Shown here piece after piece: positions 23,470-31,975 of a stretch of DNA of 64,000 bases (the first letter of the stretch is position 1; every line of letters begins with the position of its first letter). This DNA comes from Deinococcus sp. Marseille-Q6407. Lineage in GTDB: Bacteria > Deinococcota > Deinococci > Deinococcales > Deinococcaceae. The stretch lies in the NCBI RefSeq assembly GCF_946848805.1, contig NZ_CAMPFU010000005.1:1-64000 (forward strand), in the 5' to 3' direction. Both the position numbers and the translations under genes were made by a program. The notes beneath the pieces were generated by a model, which was not told the DNA's origin, made no database searches, and saw only the letters and a program-made list of their open reading frames with translations.

Positions 23470-24323
23470 TACTGCTGGTTACCCGTTTCATTCTTTGTCA
23501 TCTGGCTGAATAAGTCACTTGCAAGTAATCTAATTGATGTTCTAGCCACGTCTAGCATGACATCCGCCATTTTGTCTGCATCCCATTTCTGACCACGGCC
23601 TTCAGTATAAATTGAAGCTGCCTGCAACATTATCGCTTGATTTCGGCTAATCACACTGATATTTTCACATAGATTCGTGTTGATTGGCATTGAATAGTTA
23701 GCGGCAGTAAGGCGATCAATCCTATTCAGATTACTTGAGTTATACTCGAGTATAACTGTTCGTCCGTCTGGGCGAGTAACCTCTATAGTTTCAGTGAGAA
23801 AATTGGAACCCTCCAGAAACAATACGTAAGGAAAGTGCTGCTCGTCTAGCATATAGTTAGCTATTTCTTTTATATTTTTGTGAGAACGCTCTATTGCATT
23901 CCCTGCTGCCATAATGTCCTGATCACTGTTTTTACCGACAAGAACACCTAGTTTAATATTTTCGACATCTTTTCCCTGATATTTTGCTTCTGTGACTAGA
24001 ACGATACGCCATTCACCTTTATCGTCTTTGACCTCAATGATACCGCCATCCGGACGTATTGCTGCATTACTGACGAAAAGCTCATGCCCAAGCCTGTCAT
24101 CTATTGCATGCAAGCGTTTATTGATTGTCGATTTGCTTAACGAAGCACGCTTGCGGAACTCCATCATAGGAAACTCTATGCAAAGCATTTCCATGACCTT
24201 TGTCGCGACTTCCCCTACGTCTAGGTCATGCTTGCGAGCCAACTCACTAAAAATGCCTTCCACGCCTTTGCTAGCTATGTGCTGAGTAGTCAATCGATCT
24301 GTTTGACCTTTTTTGCGTGCCAC
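23469..24323 (-). CDS. EcoRI-like type II restriction endonuclease
   Basis: 284 residues aligning along their whole length with EcoRI (277). The catalytic triad is present with a one-residue offset: Asp92 (RPDGGIIEV), Glu112 and Lys114 (VTEAKYQGKD). The base-recognition segment MAAGNAIERSHKNI (Asn142, Glu145, Arg146) and the LDEQHFPYVLFLEGSNFLTE and RLTAANYSMPIN segments are conserved. GAATTC recognition is therefore predicted. The start is GTG 24323 with AGGAGG 8 bases upstream. Low GC. An IS4-type element sits only ~70 bp upstream and may have removed or replaced its promoter. Confidence 0.95.
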   Translation of the reverse strand: MARKKGQTDRLTTQHIASKGVEGIFSELARKHDLDVGEVATKVMEMLCIEFPMMEFRKRASLSKSTINKRLHAIDDRLGHELFVSNAAIRPDGGIIEVKDDKGEWRIVLVTEAKYQGKDVENIKLGVLVGKNSDQDIMAAGNAIERSHKNIKEIANYMLDEQHFPYVLFLEGSNFLTETIEVTRPDGRTVILEYNSSNLNRIDRLTAANYSMPINTNLCENISVISRNQAIMLQAASIYTEGRGQKWDADKMADVMLDVARTSIRLLASDLFSQMTKNETGNQQ

Positions 24324-24441
24324 TAGTGAAACCTCCTGAAGACTGAACGAGAACTCAAGCCATTAAAATACAGTACATGGGTGGATAGTCTCTCAGTAGG
24401 TGACAACTTCAGTTCGACCTCGTTCCAGACGGCAAAAACCA

Positions 24442-24477
24442 ACAGACGGCCCCATCAAGCTTGATGGGGCCGTCTGT
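24442..24477. promoter_or_regulatory. 36-bp perfect palindrome abutting the transposase start
   Basis: Symmetric about AAGCTT, arms ACAGACGGCCCCATCAAG and complement, ending exactly one base before the GTG at 24478. In RNA it would form an 18-bp stem that buries the region where a ribosome would bind. It also resembles hairpins by which IS elements block transcription entering from outside. Confidence 0.75.
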
Positions 24478-25596
24478 GTGCGGTCTTCTGAGAGTGTGAA
24501 AACAACAGAATCCGCTGCTCAGCAGGCTACCGCACTCACCCAGCACTTCAAAGCGCACGCCAGTCATCTCCGCATTGACACCCTTCAGCGCTTGATTGAC
24601 GTCCTTCTGGCGATGATTGCCGCGAGGAGCATCAATCATCACGACCTGAGTGCCCACATGCCGGGTATCAGCATGCCCCAGGCTAAGAAAAGGCGGGCAG
24701 ACCGCACCTTCCGGGATGAGCAGCTGGACATGGACTTTTTCATCGCTCTGCTCGTCGTCCATCTTCCACCGGGGAAGGTGTTGCTGAGTCTGGACCGCAC
24801 CAATTGGGAGCATGGGGAAACGCCCATCAATTTTCTGGTGCTTGGAGCCGTGGTTCATGGCTTCACCCTGCCCCTGATTTGGGTTCCTCTTGATGAGTCT
24901 GGGAACAGCCACACCTACGCCCGTATGTGGTTGGTATTGAAGCTCCTCCGCGTCTTGCCAGCGAAACGCTGGCAAGGCCTGGTGGCTGACCGTGAGTTCA
25001 TCGGTGCGGAGTGGTTCCGTTTTCTCCGTCGTCAAGGCATCAAGCGGGCGATCCGCATTCGGCACAGCGACATGCTGGACGACATGAATGGGAAGGAATG
25101 GTTTAAGCACGTCCAGCACGGTCATTTCCATGAAATCGACGAAAAGGTGTTCGTGTTTGGCGAACTCATGCGGGTGGTCGCGACGAGGTCATCCACAGGT
25201 GACCTCGTCATCATTGCCACAGATTTCAGCGCTCGGAAGACCTGGAAGCTGTACAAGCAGCGCTGGTCAATCGAGTGCACCTTCAGCAGCTTCAAGAAGC
25301 GAGGCTTCGACCTGGAGCGGACTGGGATGACGGAAAGGAGCCGTCTTCAGCGGCTCTTCGGCCTTGTGACACTGGCCTGGATGTTTTGTTTGCGCTTGGG
25401 GGTCTGGTTTGACCAGACCCAGTCCATCCCCATTCTCAAGCATGGTCGTAGAGCGGTCAGTCTGGTGCGGTACGGTGCTCAGCATCTCGTAGATGCCTTA
25501 CGATGGAAACCACAACAGTTCATGGCTGTCCTAGACCTGTTGACCCAGCCTTTTTGCCCACCAGGAGGGGCTGGAAGTGAAGTTGTCACCTACTGA
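24478..25596 (+). CDS. IS4-family transposase (type B)
   Basis: 372 residues from GTG 24478. DDE residues are in LSLDRTNWEHG, GLVADREFIGAEW and the IS4 signature YKQRWSIECTFSSFKKRGFDLE. A longer frame from 24400 runs through the palindrome, but the second copy supports the GTG start. The open frame suggests it is functional. Confidence 0.93.
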   Translation: MRSSESVKTTESAAQQATALTQHFKAHASHLRIDTLQRLIDVLLAMIAARSINHHDLSAHMPGISMPQAKKRRADRTFRDEQLDMDFFIALLVVHLPPGKVLLSLDRTNWEHGETPINFLVLGAVVHGFTLPLIWVPLDESGNSHTYARMWLVLKLLRVLPAKRWQGLVADREFIGAEWFRFLRRQGIKRAIRIRHSDMLDDMNGKEWFKHVQHGHFHEIDEKVFVFGELMRVVATRSSTGDLVIIATDFSARKTWKLYKQRWSIECTFSSFKKRGFDLERTGMTERSRLQRLFGLVTLAWMFCLRLGVWFDQTQSIPILKHGRRAVSLVRYGAQHLVDALRWKPQQFMAVLDLLTQPFCPPGGAGSEVVTY

Positions 25597-25597
25597 G

Positions 25598-25784
25598 ATC
25601 CACGCTTAAAGAGCGGGGTTAGATAAGGACCAACATTGGTGCGTTCACCTAGCCCAAGATGTTCCCGAATTTCCATATGTGACGGAGCTTCGCGGTTAGC
25701 AGCAAAATATTGTCCGATGTAGAGCAGTATCTCTGTCTGTCTTTTCGAGAGACTGGGAATTGGCTCTAATGGGTCAATGGGCAT
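25598..25784 (-). pseudogene. LexA-like DNA-binding domain, truncated by an IS
   Basis: Residues MPIDPLEPIPSLSKRQTEIL then YIGQYFAANREAPSHMEIREHLGLGERTNVGPYLTPLFKRG match the LexA winged-helix domain (recognition helix around GERTNVGPYLTPLFKRG). The type-B IS cuts the gene after about 62 codons, removing the self-cleaving domain. It is distinct from the second LexA-like gene at 52451. It might once have regulated the nuclease or other genes nearby. Confidence 0.75.
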
Positions 25785-25842
25785 AGCAGGAGTATAGCAG
25801 TCGACTAGCAGTAGATATAGCAGTTTCTCCTGGTGTCTGGCC

Positions 25843-27930
25843 TCAAGAGGCAGTCATGATCTTCTTGAAGAGTTTCTGCCAGACGCTACTTGCTGTCTTC
25901 TCAATGGTTGGCGGGGACTTGGCGATCATCCGAGCTTTGAACTGCTTTGCCAGTGTGACCTTCCAGCCGGGATCTAGCGTGATGCTGTTCTGTGCTGCAA
26001 ATTCCTCAATCTGGTCGACAAGGGGACGTGTGGGCTCATATTGATCACTGAAGATCTCATCGGCATCCCGGAACAGTTTGTTGAGAAGTGGGTCAAGAAC
26101 ATTGATGGGAATCAGATCCTCGATTTCGGCGTCTGGGATCGTGGTGTAGTCACTCACGGGAATGATGTTTTTTGGATTGGCCTTGTAAAGGTCTGCGGCG
26201 AGCTGTGCTTGCATTGCGCGGCCAGACGTATCACTGTCTACCACCACGGGTGGTAGCGCTCCTTCCCTGGCCACCAGGATGCTCGTCAGGGGTTTAATGC
26301 CCTTGGTGCCACCGGACGGCACAAAAAGGAGTTCCTGCCCTGGGGCGATCAGTTTCTCTTTGATTAGCCAGTTCTTGATAGCACTCAGGTAGATCTGATC
26401 CGAGACGCCTTCCACGATGACAGGGAAGCAGCCTTGCAAGAGCGTATCGGAGATACTCAGGCCCAACGCGGCATGTACTGCATAGATGGACCGTTGCTGG
26501 TTACTCTGCCCCTCAGCCGCACGCAGATTCTCGGAGGCCACCGTGAAGCCCTCAGGATCGACATAGACCACTTTCACGCGGTCTACGTGGTTCGTATCTA
26601 CCAGAAATGGGGACTGGGTGGTGTGGATTACCTGGTTCGTCTTTGAGAGGTTGGCGAAGAAATCTGCCAGGTCACGCTGCGCAAGAGGGTGCAGGGAGTG
26701 CCCCGCCTCGTCGAGTAGCAGAATTGTGTTCTGGTGGGCATCTTTGCTTTCCACGAGGAACACCAGGTAGAAGCTCAGGAACCACTGAAGGCCTGTGCTG
26801 CGGTTTTCCAGCTCAATCTGTTCGGGTCGCTGTCGGTCGGCTACGAAGATACGGAAGTAGTTTCCGTCTGCACGGAAGTCGAAGATGTATTGGCCCTGTT
26901 TCCACCACTCCTGGAATTCACGGGATAGGCGGCTTTGGGCGGAATGCAGCAAGGCCTGACGCTCAGTTTTCCTAGCAGCGGCCTCCTGCGCAGCTTCAGG
27001 GGTAACCTGTTGGTAAGCAGACCCAGTGGGTTCGGCACCCATCTGCACTATTTCCTTAGGGTCCAGACCTACATACTCAAACAGTACTCGCAGTGTTCTG
27101 GCTTTCGCTTCGGCGATGCCGGTGAGATCCTTACGAGCCATGTTCTCGATTGCATGAGGCAAGTAGATCTCCGAGTCAAGATTGCCGTAATTGGAGTAGT
27201 AGACGAACTTGGGAATGGCGTCCAAGACCATATCTTTAACACCTCGGATGAGGTGCGGCTCTCCGAAATATTTTTCTATTACGAGAACTTCCCTATAGAC
27301 CTGCCGCAGCGCTTCCCTGAAGGGGGATGATTCTGGGAGCTTGGTCCAGGAAGCGGTATTACTCCGTAAAGCCATGAGCAGCTCAGGATTTATAGGAGTG
27401 CCAGCGCTTGGATAAAGTTCCAATGCATTAGAAAGGCTGGCTTCGGCAGTCTCTTTACTCTTTTGAAGTTCTTCAGTCGGCGCTGCCTGCGCCTGCACTA
27501 CAGCTATTTGTTCCGTCAGGACCTTATGGAGTGAGGTTGATGTTAGAGATTGGGTGGGCGTGGCGTTCAGGAACTTGATGTGAATCTCCCCATCAAAGGT
27601 TCGCGATACTCGGACATCTAAATCCCTATCTGACGATAGATAGGTTTTCTGCTTGATCTCCTCCGCCGCTTTTCCAGTAATGGAGAAGTCCGTCTCAATA
27701 AACGTTATCGTTTCCGGCTCCTTGCGAGCTGTGGAGTATATCCGGCGGGGCATATCTGCGAGCAGGTTGATTTCCCCGCCTTGGGCTGGATTCAGCTTCC
27801 ATAAGGCCAACAGTAGATTGGATTTTCCGGCTTCGTTCATGCCGACTAAAGTAGTAACAGCGTCACAGGTGATCCAACCGCTGTCTTCCACAGACCGGAA
27901 TTGTTGTACACGGAATTGTAAGAGTGACAT
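25843..27930 (-). CDS. OLD-family ATP-dependent endonuclease (AAA ATPase plus TOPRIM)
   Basis: 695 residues. N-terminal ABC-like ATPase: Walker A GMNEAGKSNLL, later Walker B TILLLDEAGHSLHP. C-terminal TOPRIM nuclease: VIVEGVSDQIYLSA and PPVVVDSDTSGRAM supply the acidic metal ligands. OLD nucleases act on DNA and several take part in phage defence (P2 Old; GajA). No helicase partner of the Gabija kind lies next to it, so it appears to be a stand-alone OLD protein. Confidence 0.85.
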   Translation of the reverse strand: MSLLQFRVQQFRSVEDSGWITCDAVTTLVGMNEAGKSNLLLALWKLNPAQGGEINLLADMPRRIYSTARKEPETITFIETDFSITGKAAEEIKQKTYLSSDRDLDVRVSRTFDGEIHIKFLNATPTQSLTSTSLHKVLTEQIAVVQAQAAPTEELQKSKETAEASLSNALELYPSAGTPINPELLMALRSNTASWTKLPESSPFREALRQVYREVLVIEKYFGEPHLIRGVKDMVLDAIPKFVYYSNYGNLDSEIYLPHAIENMARKDLTGIAEAKARTLRVLFEYVGLDPKEIVQMGAEPTGSAYQQVTPEAAQEAAARKTERQALLHSAQSRLSREFQEWWKQGQYIFDFRADGNYFRIFVADRQRPEQIELENRSTGLQWFLSFYLVFLVESKDAHQNTILLLDEAGHSLHPLAQRDLADFFANLSKTNQVIHTTQSPFLVDTNHVDRVKVVYVDPEGFTVASENLRAAEGQSNQQRSIYAVHAALGLSISDTLLQGCFPVIVEGVSDQIYLSAIKNWLIKEKLIAPGQELLFVPSGGTKGIKPLTSILVAREGALPPVVVDSDTSGRAMQAQLAADLYKANPKNIIPVSDYTTIPDAEIEDLIPINVLDPLLNKLFRDADEIFSDQYEPTRPLVDQIEEFAAQNSITLDPGWKVTLAKQFKARMIAKSPPTIEKTASSVWQKLFKKIMTAS

Positions 27931-27994
27931 ATGTTCTCAGACTATCAAGTGCTTTTACTTCAGCGCTGCAACCCTGACACAGATCATGCTGTAC

Positions 27995-28576
27995 TCATTG
28001 TTGATGTAAGCCTGAAATTCCGTCCCACCTCTTGGCCAGAATGCGTGACACTGTCGCCTGACTGACGCCGAAGAGCCGGGCGCAGTCCGCCGCTGTCTTT
28101 CTGCCTGACCGAACCGCTTCCCGGATTTCTTCTTGCTGAGCCGGAGTCAGCTTGGGACGGCGGCCCCCCACCCGACCTGCGGCTCTGGCTTGCTCCAGGC
28201 CAGCTTTTGTGCGTTCCTGAATCATGGCCCGCTCGAACTCCGCGAAGCTGCCGACCATCTGCATCATCATCCGTCCTGCTGGGGTGGTGGTATCAATGTT
28301 CTCGGTCAAGCTACGGAAACCTGCTCCACGCTGTTCTATTTGCTCCAGGATGGTCAGGAGGTCTTTCAGGCTCCGGCTGAGTCGGTCCAGTTTCCAGACC
28401 ACCAGGACATCTCCCTCGCGGAGCTGCTCCAAGGCTTTGTGCAACTCCGGTCTATCCCAGCGGCCACCACTGGCCTGCTCCTTGAAGACCTGACCCACCC
28501 CAGCTCCCTGCAAGGCCTTCAACTGAAGGGCGGAATCCTGGTCGCCTTTGGAGACTCGTGCGTAGCCAATCAGCAT
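27995..28576 (-). CDS. Serine recombinase (resolvase/invertase family)
   Basis: 193 residues. The catalytic Ser is in MLIGYARVSKGDQ (residue 9); VWKLDRLSRSLKDLL carries the conserved Arg residues; EFERAMIQERTKAGLEQARAAGRVGGRR is the linker helix; the C-terminal HTH is KTAADCARLFGVSQATVSRIL. Resolvases of this class resolve cointegrates or multimers. The ~75 bp upstream, before the interrupted antitoxin, could contain the res site; repeats there are not clear. Confidence 0.9.
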   Translation of the reverse strand: MLIGYARVSKGDQDSALQLKALQGAGVGQVFKEQASGGRWDRPELHKALEQLREGDVLVVWKLDRLSRSLKDLLTILEQIEQRGAGFRSLTENIDTTTPAGRMMMQMVGSFAEFERAMIQERTKAGLEQARAAGRVGGRRPKLTPAQQEEIREAVRSGRKTAADCARLFGVSQATVSRILAKRWDGISGLHQQ

Positions 28577-28660
28577 GGGGGAAAGCCTTACACAAACGGA
28601 GACGCAAAGTCACACGGTATCTCTTAGTACGAACACCGTTAGAATAGGGTATGCGAAAGA

Positions 28661-29811
28661 CTCATAAGTTGCACCTTGCATAGCTGAGCGAATAGCCGTG
28701 CTGGCGCAGGAATTCTTGCTCTTTCCGAAGCTGGCCCAGCAGGTGGTTGAGCCTGACTTCGGGGAACAAGGCGTAGAGAGCCAAGCGTGCAGCTTCATTC
28801 AAGGTCAGGGCCTCTGAGCGGTGCAGCGTCGTCAGGGTGAAGGCCAAGAAGACCATCAAAATCCAGCGGTCCAAACCCCTGGCAGTTCGCAGCGCGAACT
28901 GCGCCAACCCAAACTGGTGCTTCCCCTCTTTGAAGAAAGATTCCAGCGCCCAACGCCGTTTTCCTTCGGCCAGGATGTCATCTCCCTTCAGAAGCTCGGA
29001 TGACACCGCGAAGAATTCGCGGTCCCCACGAATCACTCTCCCCAGGGACAGCGTTTCCAGGGACCAATTGGCGAGGTTGACGTACCCCCCATGCGGACAG
29101 TCTGCAACCGTCACCCGCCCAGGATGGTCCGTGCGCCGGTTGCTCCTCACACCCACCACGAACTCGAAACCGAGGCGCTGCACACCTTCCAGAAAGACAG
29201 CGGCCTCAAAGCCGCTGTCCGCCAGTACACAGACCTGAAAGCGTTTCCCCACGAAGTCTGGCACCTCTTCCAGCAAGTCGAGGGCCAGTGTGACCGGGGT
29301 GCTGGTGTGCTTGCCCTGGTAGATCCGGTAAGAAATGGGGAACTTCAGTTCCCCATATTCGGCGAACAAGACCACCAGATGGATGCCGTGCCTACCGTTG
29401 TAGACACTGACATAGGGCAGCTGAGTTCCCACCTTTTCCACCGTGGTCAGATCCACGCTGAGCCGCATTCGAGGTCTACGTTTGTGACGAGCTGTATCCA
29501 GCAGGATGCGCCACTGGAAGTCCTGCATCTCTTCCCAGCAGCGGTCTGAATCCCAGTCGTAGATGTTGAAGAAACGGCTGAGTGCACTGGGGCTGACTCC
29601 CTCAGCCTGGCTGAACTTGGTCTTCTGACCTGGACTGTGGAAGAGGTGCAGCGAAGCCTCCAGGCTTCGCCGTTGGTACAGCGTCTCTGGAATGTCCAGA
29701 ATCCGCTGTGAGAGAATATGGGTGCGCTCCCCTGAAGCCTGTTTGTACACACTTCCAGAATTTCAGCTCTGGGAGCGCTTTTTGTCCGCCTATTCAGGTG
29801 CAAGTTCTTAG
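28661..29811 (-). mobile_element. IS4-family element type A, copy 2, with 5-bp target duplication
   Basis: 1151 bp, same ends as copy 1. It is flanked by AAAGA on both sides, and removing it restores an antitoxin reading frame, which proves simple insertion and gives the target-duplication length of this element. Confidence 0.93.
28662..29750 (-). CDS. IS4-family transposase (type A)
   Basis: 362-residue DDE transposase, open throughout, with the catalytic segments described for the copy at 21268 (here [15 protein letters not shown] and [18 protein letters not shown]). A few substitutions separate it from the other copies. Confidence 0.95.
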   Translation of the reverse strand: MYKQASGERTHILSQRILDIPETLYQRRSLEASLHLFHSPGQKTKFSQAEGVSPSALSRFFNIYDWDSDRCWEEMQDFQWRILLDTARHKRRPRMRLSVDLTTVEKVGTQLPYVSVYNGRHGIHLVVLFAEYGELKFPISYRIYQGKHTSTPVTLALDLLEEVPDFVGKRFQVCVLADSGFEAAVFLEGVQRLGFEFVVGVRSNRRTDHPGRVTVADCPHGGYVNLANWSLETLSLGRVIRGDREFFAVSSELLKGDDILAEGKRRWALESFFKEGKHQFGLAQFALRTARGLDRWILMVFLAFTLTTLHRSEALTLNEAARLALYALFPEVRLNHLLGQLRKEQEFLRQHGYSLSYARCNL

Positions 29812-30041
29812 AAAGACCCTTTCTCGAATTGGGAACAGCGAGGCCCTGGTCATCACCAAAGAGATGAAGGAGCTGACAGGCATCGGCAGCGAAGTGCAGA
29901 TCGAGATTCAGGGGAATGCCATTATCATCACGCCGGCCCAGGACGCATCGCGTCCTGAGACCCTGGCTCGTCAGCAGCGTTTTGCTCAGGCGCGTGACCA
30001 GGTGCTGAGTGAGTACGATGACCTTTTCCGCCAATTGGCCG

Positions 30042-30425
30042 ATGCTTGAAGGCTTAAGTCGGGAAGAAGTGGAGGCGCTGCATGACGCTCAGATCGAGCG
30101 CTATGGCGGCTCGCCCGGTTTGCGAGACCCAGGGTTACTGGAAAGTGCACTGGCGCAACCGCTTCAGGAACTGTTTGGGCAACGGCGGTATCGACAGTGC
30201 CTGCCCAGGCGGCGGCCTACCTTTATTACCTGTCACGTGCCCACGCCTGCGTCGATGCGAACAAGAGAACTTCCCTGAGCTGTGCCCTGGTGTGGCTGGC
30301 CCTGCATGACCTTCGGTTACGCCTGCCTGAGTCAACAGGAACTGTTCGACCTGACCCTGGCGGTGGCCCAGGGGCAGCTCTCGCTGGAAGAGGCGATCGA
30401 ACGCTTTGAGCGTGCAGTCTGGTAG
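30042..30425 (+). pseudogene. doc: Doc/Fic-family toxin, two frameshifts
   Basis: Starts MLEGLSREEVEALHDAQI within the antitoxin stop. The Doc motif region reads HACVDANKRT (usually HxFxDxNKR) but lies in another frame from about 30195, and the C-terminal part (ELFDLTLAVAQGQLSLEEAI) in a third from about 30335. The intact Doc at 47674-48048 aligns across all three pieces. Loss of toxin together with an IS-broken antitoxin fits decay of the whole module. Confidence 0.8.
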
Positions 30426-30702
30426 TGCCCACTTCAAGTTCCATTGCACAAACCTGTTGCATTTGATTTTTATTCTGCAAGGAGTTTTTGCAAGGCAAGA
30501 ACGCCGTGTTCTTCGCCTTGCCAGAAACCTTTCCAAAAACGACCGTTTACGCAAGTCTGCTCTGTTAGGCGAATTTAAGAGAAATCTATTCGCCCACTCA
30601 GGCGGCGGCTTATGATCTGTTTTCCAGATGATTGCTATTCAGTGGGAGCACCTAGAAAGGCCAATGCTTTACCAGCTTCGGTTAGATTTTCTTGTCCATT
30701 CC
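30426..30702. other. Gene-free stretch between dead doc and an IS
   Basis: About 277 bp, AT-richer than the surroundings, containing an imperfect stem (GGCAAG...CTTGCC around 30494-30520). No credible ORF, promoter or repeat was recognised. Confidence 0.3.
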
Positions 30703-31908
30703 CTCAGTAGGTGACAACTTCACTTCCAGCCCCTCCTGGTGGGCAAAAAGGCTGGGTCAACAGGTCTAGGACAGCCATGAACTGTTGTGGTTTCCATCGT
30801 AAGGCATCTACGAGATGCTGAGCACCGTACCGCACCAGACTGACCGCTCTACGACCATGCTTGAGAATGGGGATGGACTGGGTCTGGTCAAACCAGACCC
30901 CCAAGCGCAAACAAAACATCCAGGCCAGTGTCACAAGGCCGAAGAGCCGCTGAAGACGGCTCCTTTCCGTCATCCCAGTCCGCTCCAGGTCGAAGCCTCG
31001 CTTCTTGAAGCTGCTGAAGGTGCACTCGATTGACCAGCGCTGCTTGTACAGCTTCCAGGTCTTCCGAGCGCTGAAATCTGTGGCAATGATGACGAGGTCA
31101 CCTGTGGATGACCTCGTCGCGACCACCCGCATGAGTTCGCCAAACACGAACACCTTTTCGTCGATTTCATGGAAATGACCGTGCTGGACGTGCTTAAACC
31201 ATTCCTTCCCATTCATGTCGTCCAGCATGTCGCTGTGCCGAATGCGGATCGCCCGCTTGATGCCTTGACGACGGAGAAAACGGAACCACTCCGCACCGAT
31301 GAACTCACGGTCAGCCACCAGGCCTTGCCAGCGTTTCGCTGGCAAGACGCGGAGGAGCTTCAATACCAACCACATACGGGCGTAGGTGTGGCTGTTCCAA
31401 GACTCATCAAGAGGAACCCAAATCAGGGGCAGGGTGAAGCCATGAACCACGGCTCCAAGCACCAGAAAATTGATGGGCGTTTCCCCATGCTCCCAATTGG
31501 TGCGGTCCAGACTCAGCAACACCTTCCCCGGTGGAAGATGGACGACGAGCAGAGCGATGAAAAAGTCCATGTCCAGCTGCTCATCCCGGAAGGTGCGGTC
31601 TGCCCGCCTTTTCTTAGCCTGGGGCATGCTGATACCCGGCATGTGGGCACTCAGGTCGTGATGATTGATGCTCCTCGCGGCAATCATCGCCAGAAGGACG
31701 TCAATCAAGCGCTGAAGGGTGTCAATGCGGAGATGACTGGCGTGCGCTTTGAAGTGCTGGGTGAGTGCGGTAGCCTGCTGAGCAGCGGATTCTGTTGTTT
31801 TCACACTCTCAGAAGACCGCACACAGACGGCCCCATCAAGCTTGATGGGGCCGTCTGTTGGTTTTTGCCGTCTGGAACGAGGTCAAACTGAAGTTGTCAC
31901 CTACTGAG
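30703..31908 (-). mobile_element. IS4-family element type B, copy 2 (inverted relative to copy 1)
   Basis: 1206 bp with the same CTCAGTAGGTGACAACTT ends as 24392-25597. The two copies are inverted and enclose the LexA fragment, OLD nuclease, resolvase and antitoxin/Doc remnant, so they could invert or mobilise that segment. No target duplication is evident. Confidence 0.9.
30704..31822 (-). CDS. IS4-family transposase (type B)
   Basis: 372 residues starting at a GTG (31822) directly beside the same 36-bp palindrome (31823-31858) as copy 1. It differs from copy 1 at very few positions (for example Trp for Gly in DESWNSHTYARM). All DDE segments are present. Confidence 0.93.
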   Translation of the reverse strand: MRSSESVKTTESAAQQATALTQHFKAHASHLRIDTLQRLIDVLLAMIAARSINHHDLSAHMPGISMPQAKKRRADRTFRDEQLDMDFFIALLVVHLPPGKVLLSLDRTNWEHGETPINFLVLGAVVHGFTLPLIWVPLDESWNSHTYARMWLVLKLLRVLPAKRWQGLVADREFIGAEWFRFLRRQGIKRAIRIRHSDMLDDMNGKEWFKHVQHGHFHEIDEKVFVFGELMRVVATRSSTGDLVIIATDFSARKTWKLYKQRWSIECTFSSFKKRGFDLERTGMTERSRLQRLFGLVTLAWMFCLRLGVWFDQTQSIPILKHGRRAVSLVRYGAQHLVDALRWKPQQFMAVLDLLTQPFCPPGGAGSEVVTY

Positions 31909-31975
31909 GAGGCAGACTTATGGGGTTCAGATTTACTGTCCGAGTGCTCTCAGTCAATTCCTGCTGAGTCTTCAG

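Larger units (their letters stand above)
24392..25597 (+). mobile_element. IS4-family element type B, copy 1
   Basis: 1206 bp with terminal repeats CTCAGTAGGTGACAACTTCA. An almost identical copy in the opposite orientation lies at 30703-31908. The right end interrupts a LexA-like DNA-binding domain gene; the left end lies just upstream of the EcoRI-like endonuclease. No direct target duplication is visible. Confidence 0.9.
28651..30049 (+). pseudogene. AbrB/MazE-type antitoxin gene interrupted by an IS
   Basis: ATG 28651 begins MRK; the type-A IS enters after base 28660 and the gene resumes at 29817 once the duplicated AAAGA (28656-28660 and 29812-29816) is counted once. The joined frame gives an intact 80-residue protein (MRKTLSRIGNSEALVITKEM ... 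LFRQLADA) with an AbrB-like swapped-hairpin N-terminus. Its stop overlaps the start of a Doc-like toxin gene. The insertion kills the antitoxin, and the toxin gene is also frameshifted. Confidence 0.85.

Noticed and set aside
24392..31908. Composite transposon formed by the two inverted type-B IS4 copies
   Set aside because: No target duplication flanks the pair, and internal flanks do not match after a simulated inversion, so movement as a unit is not supported.
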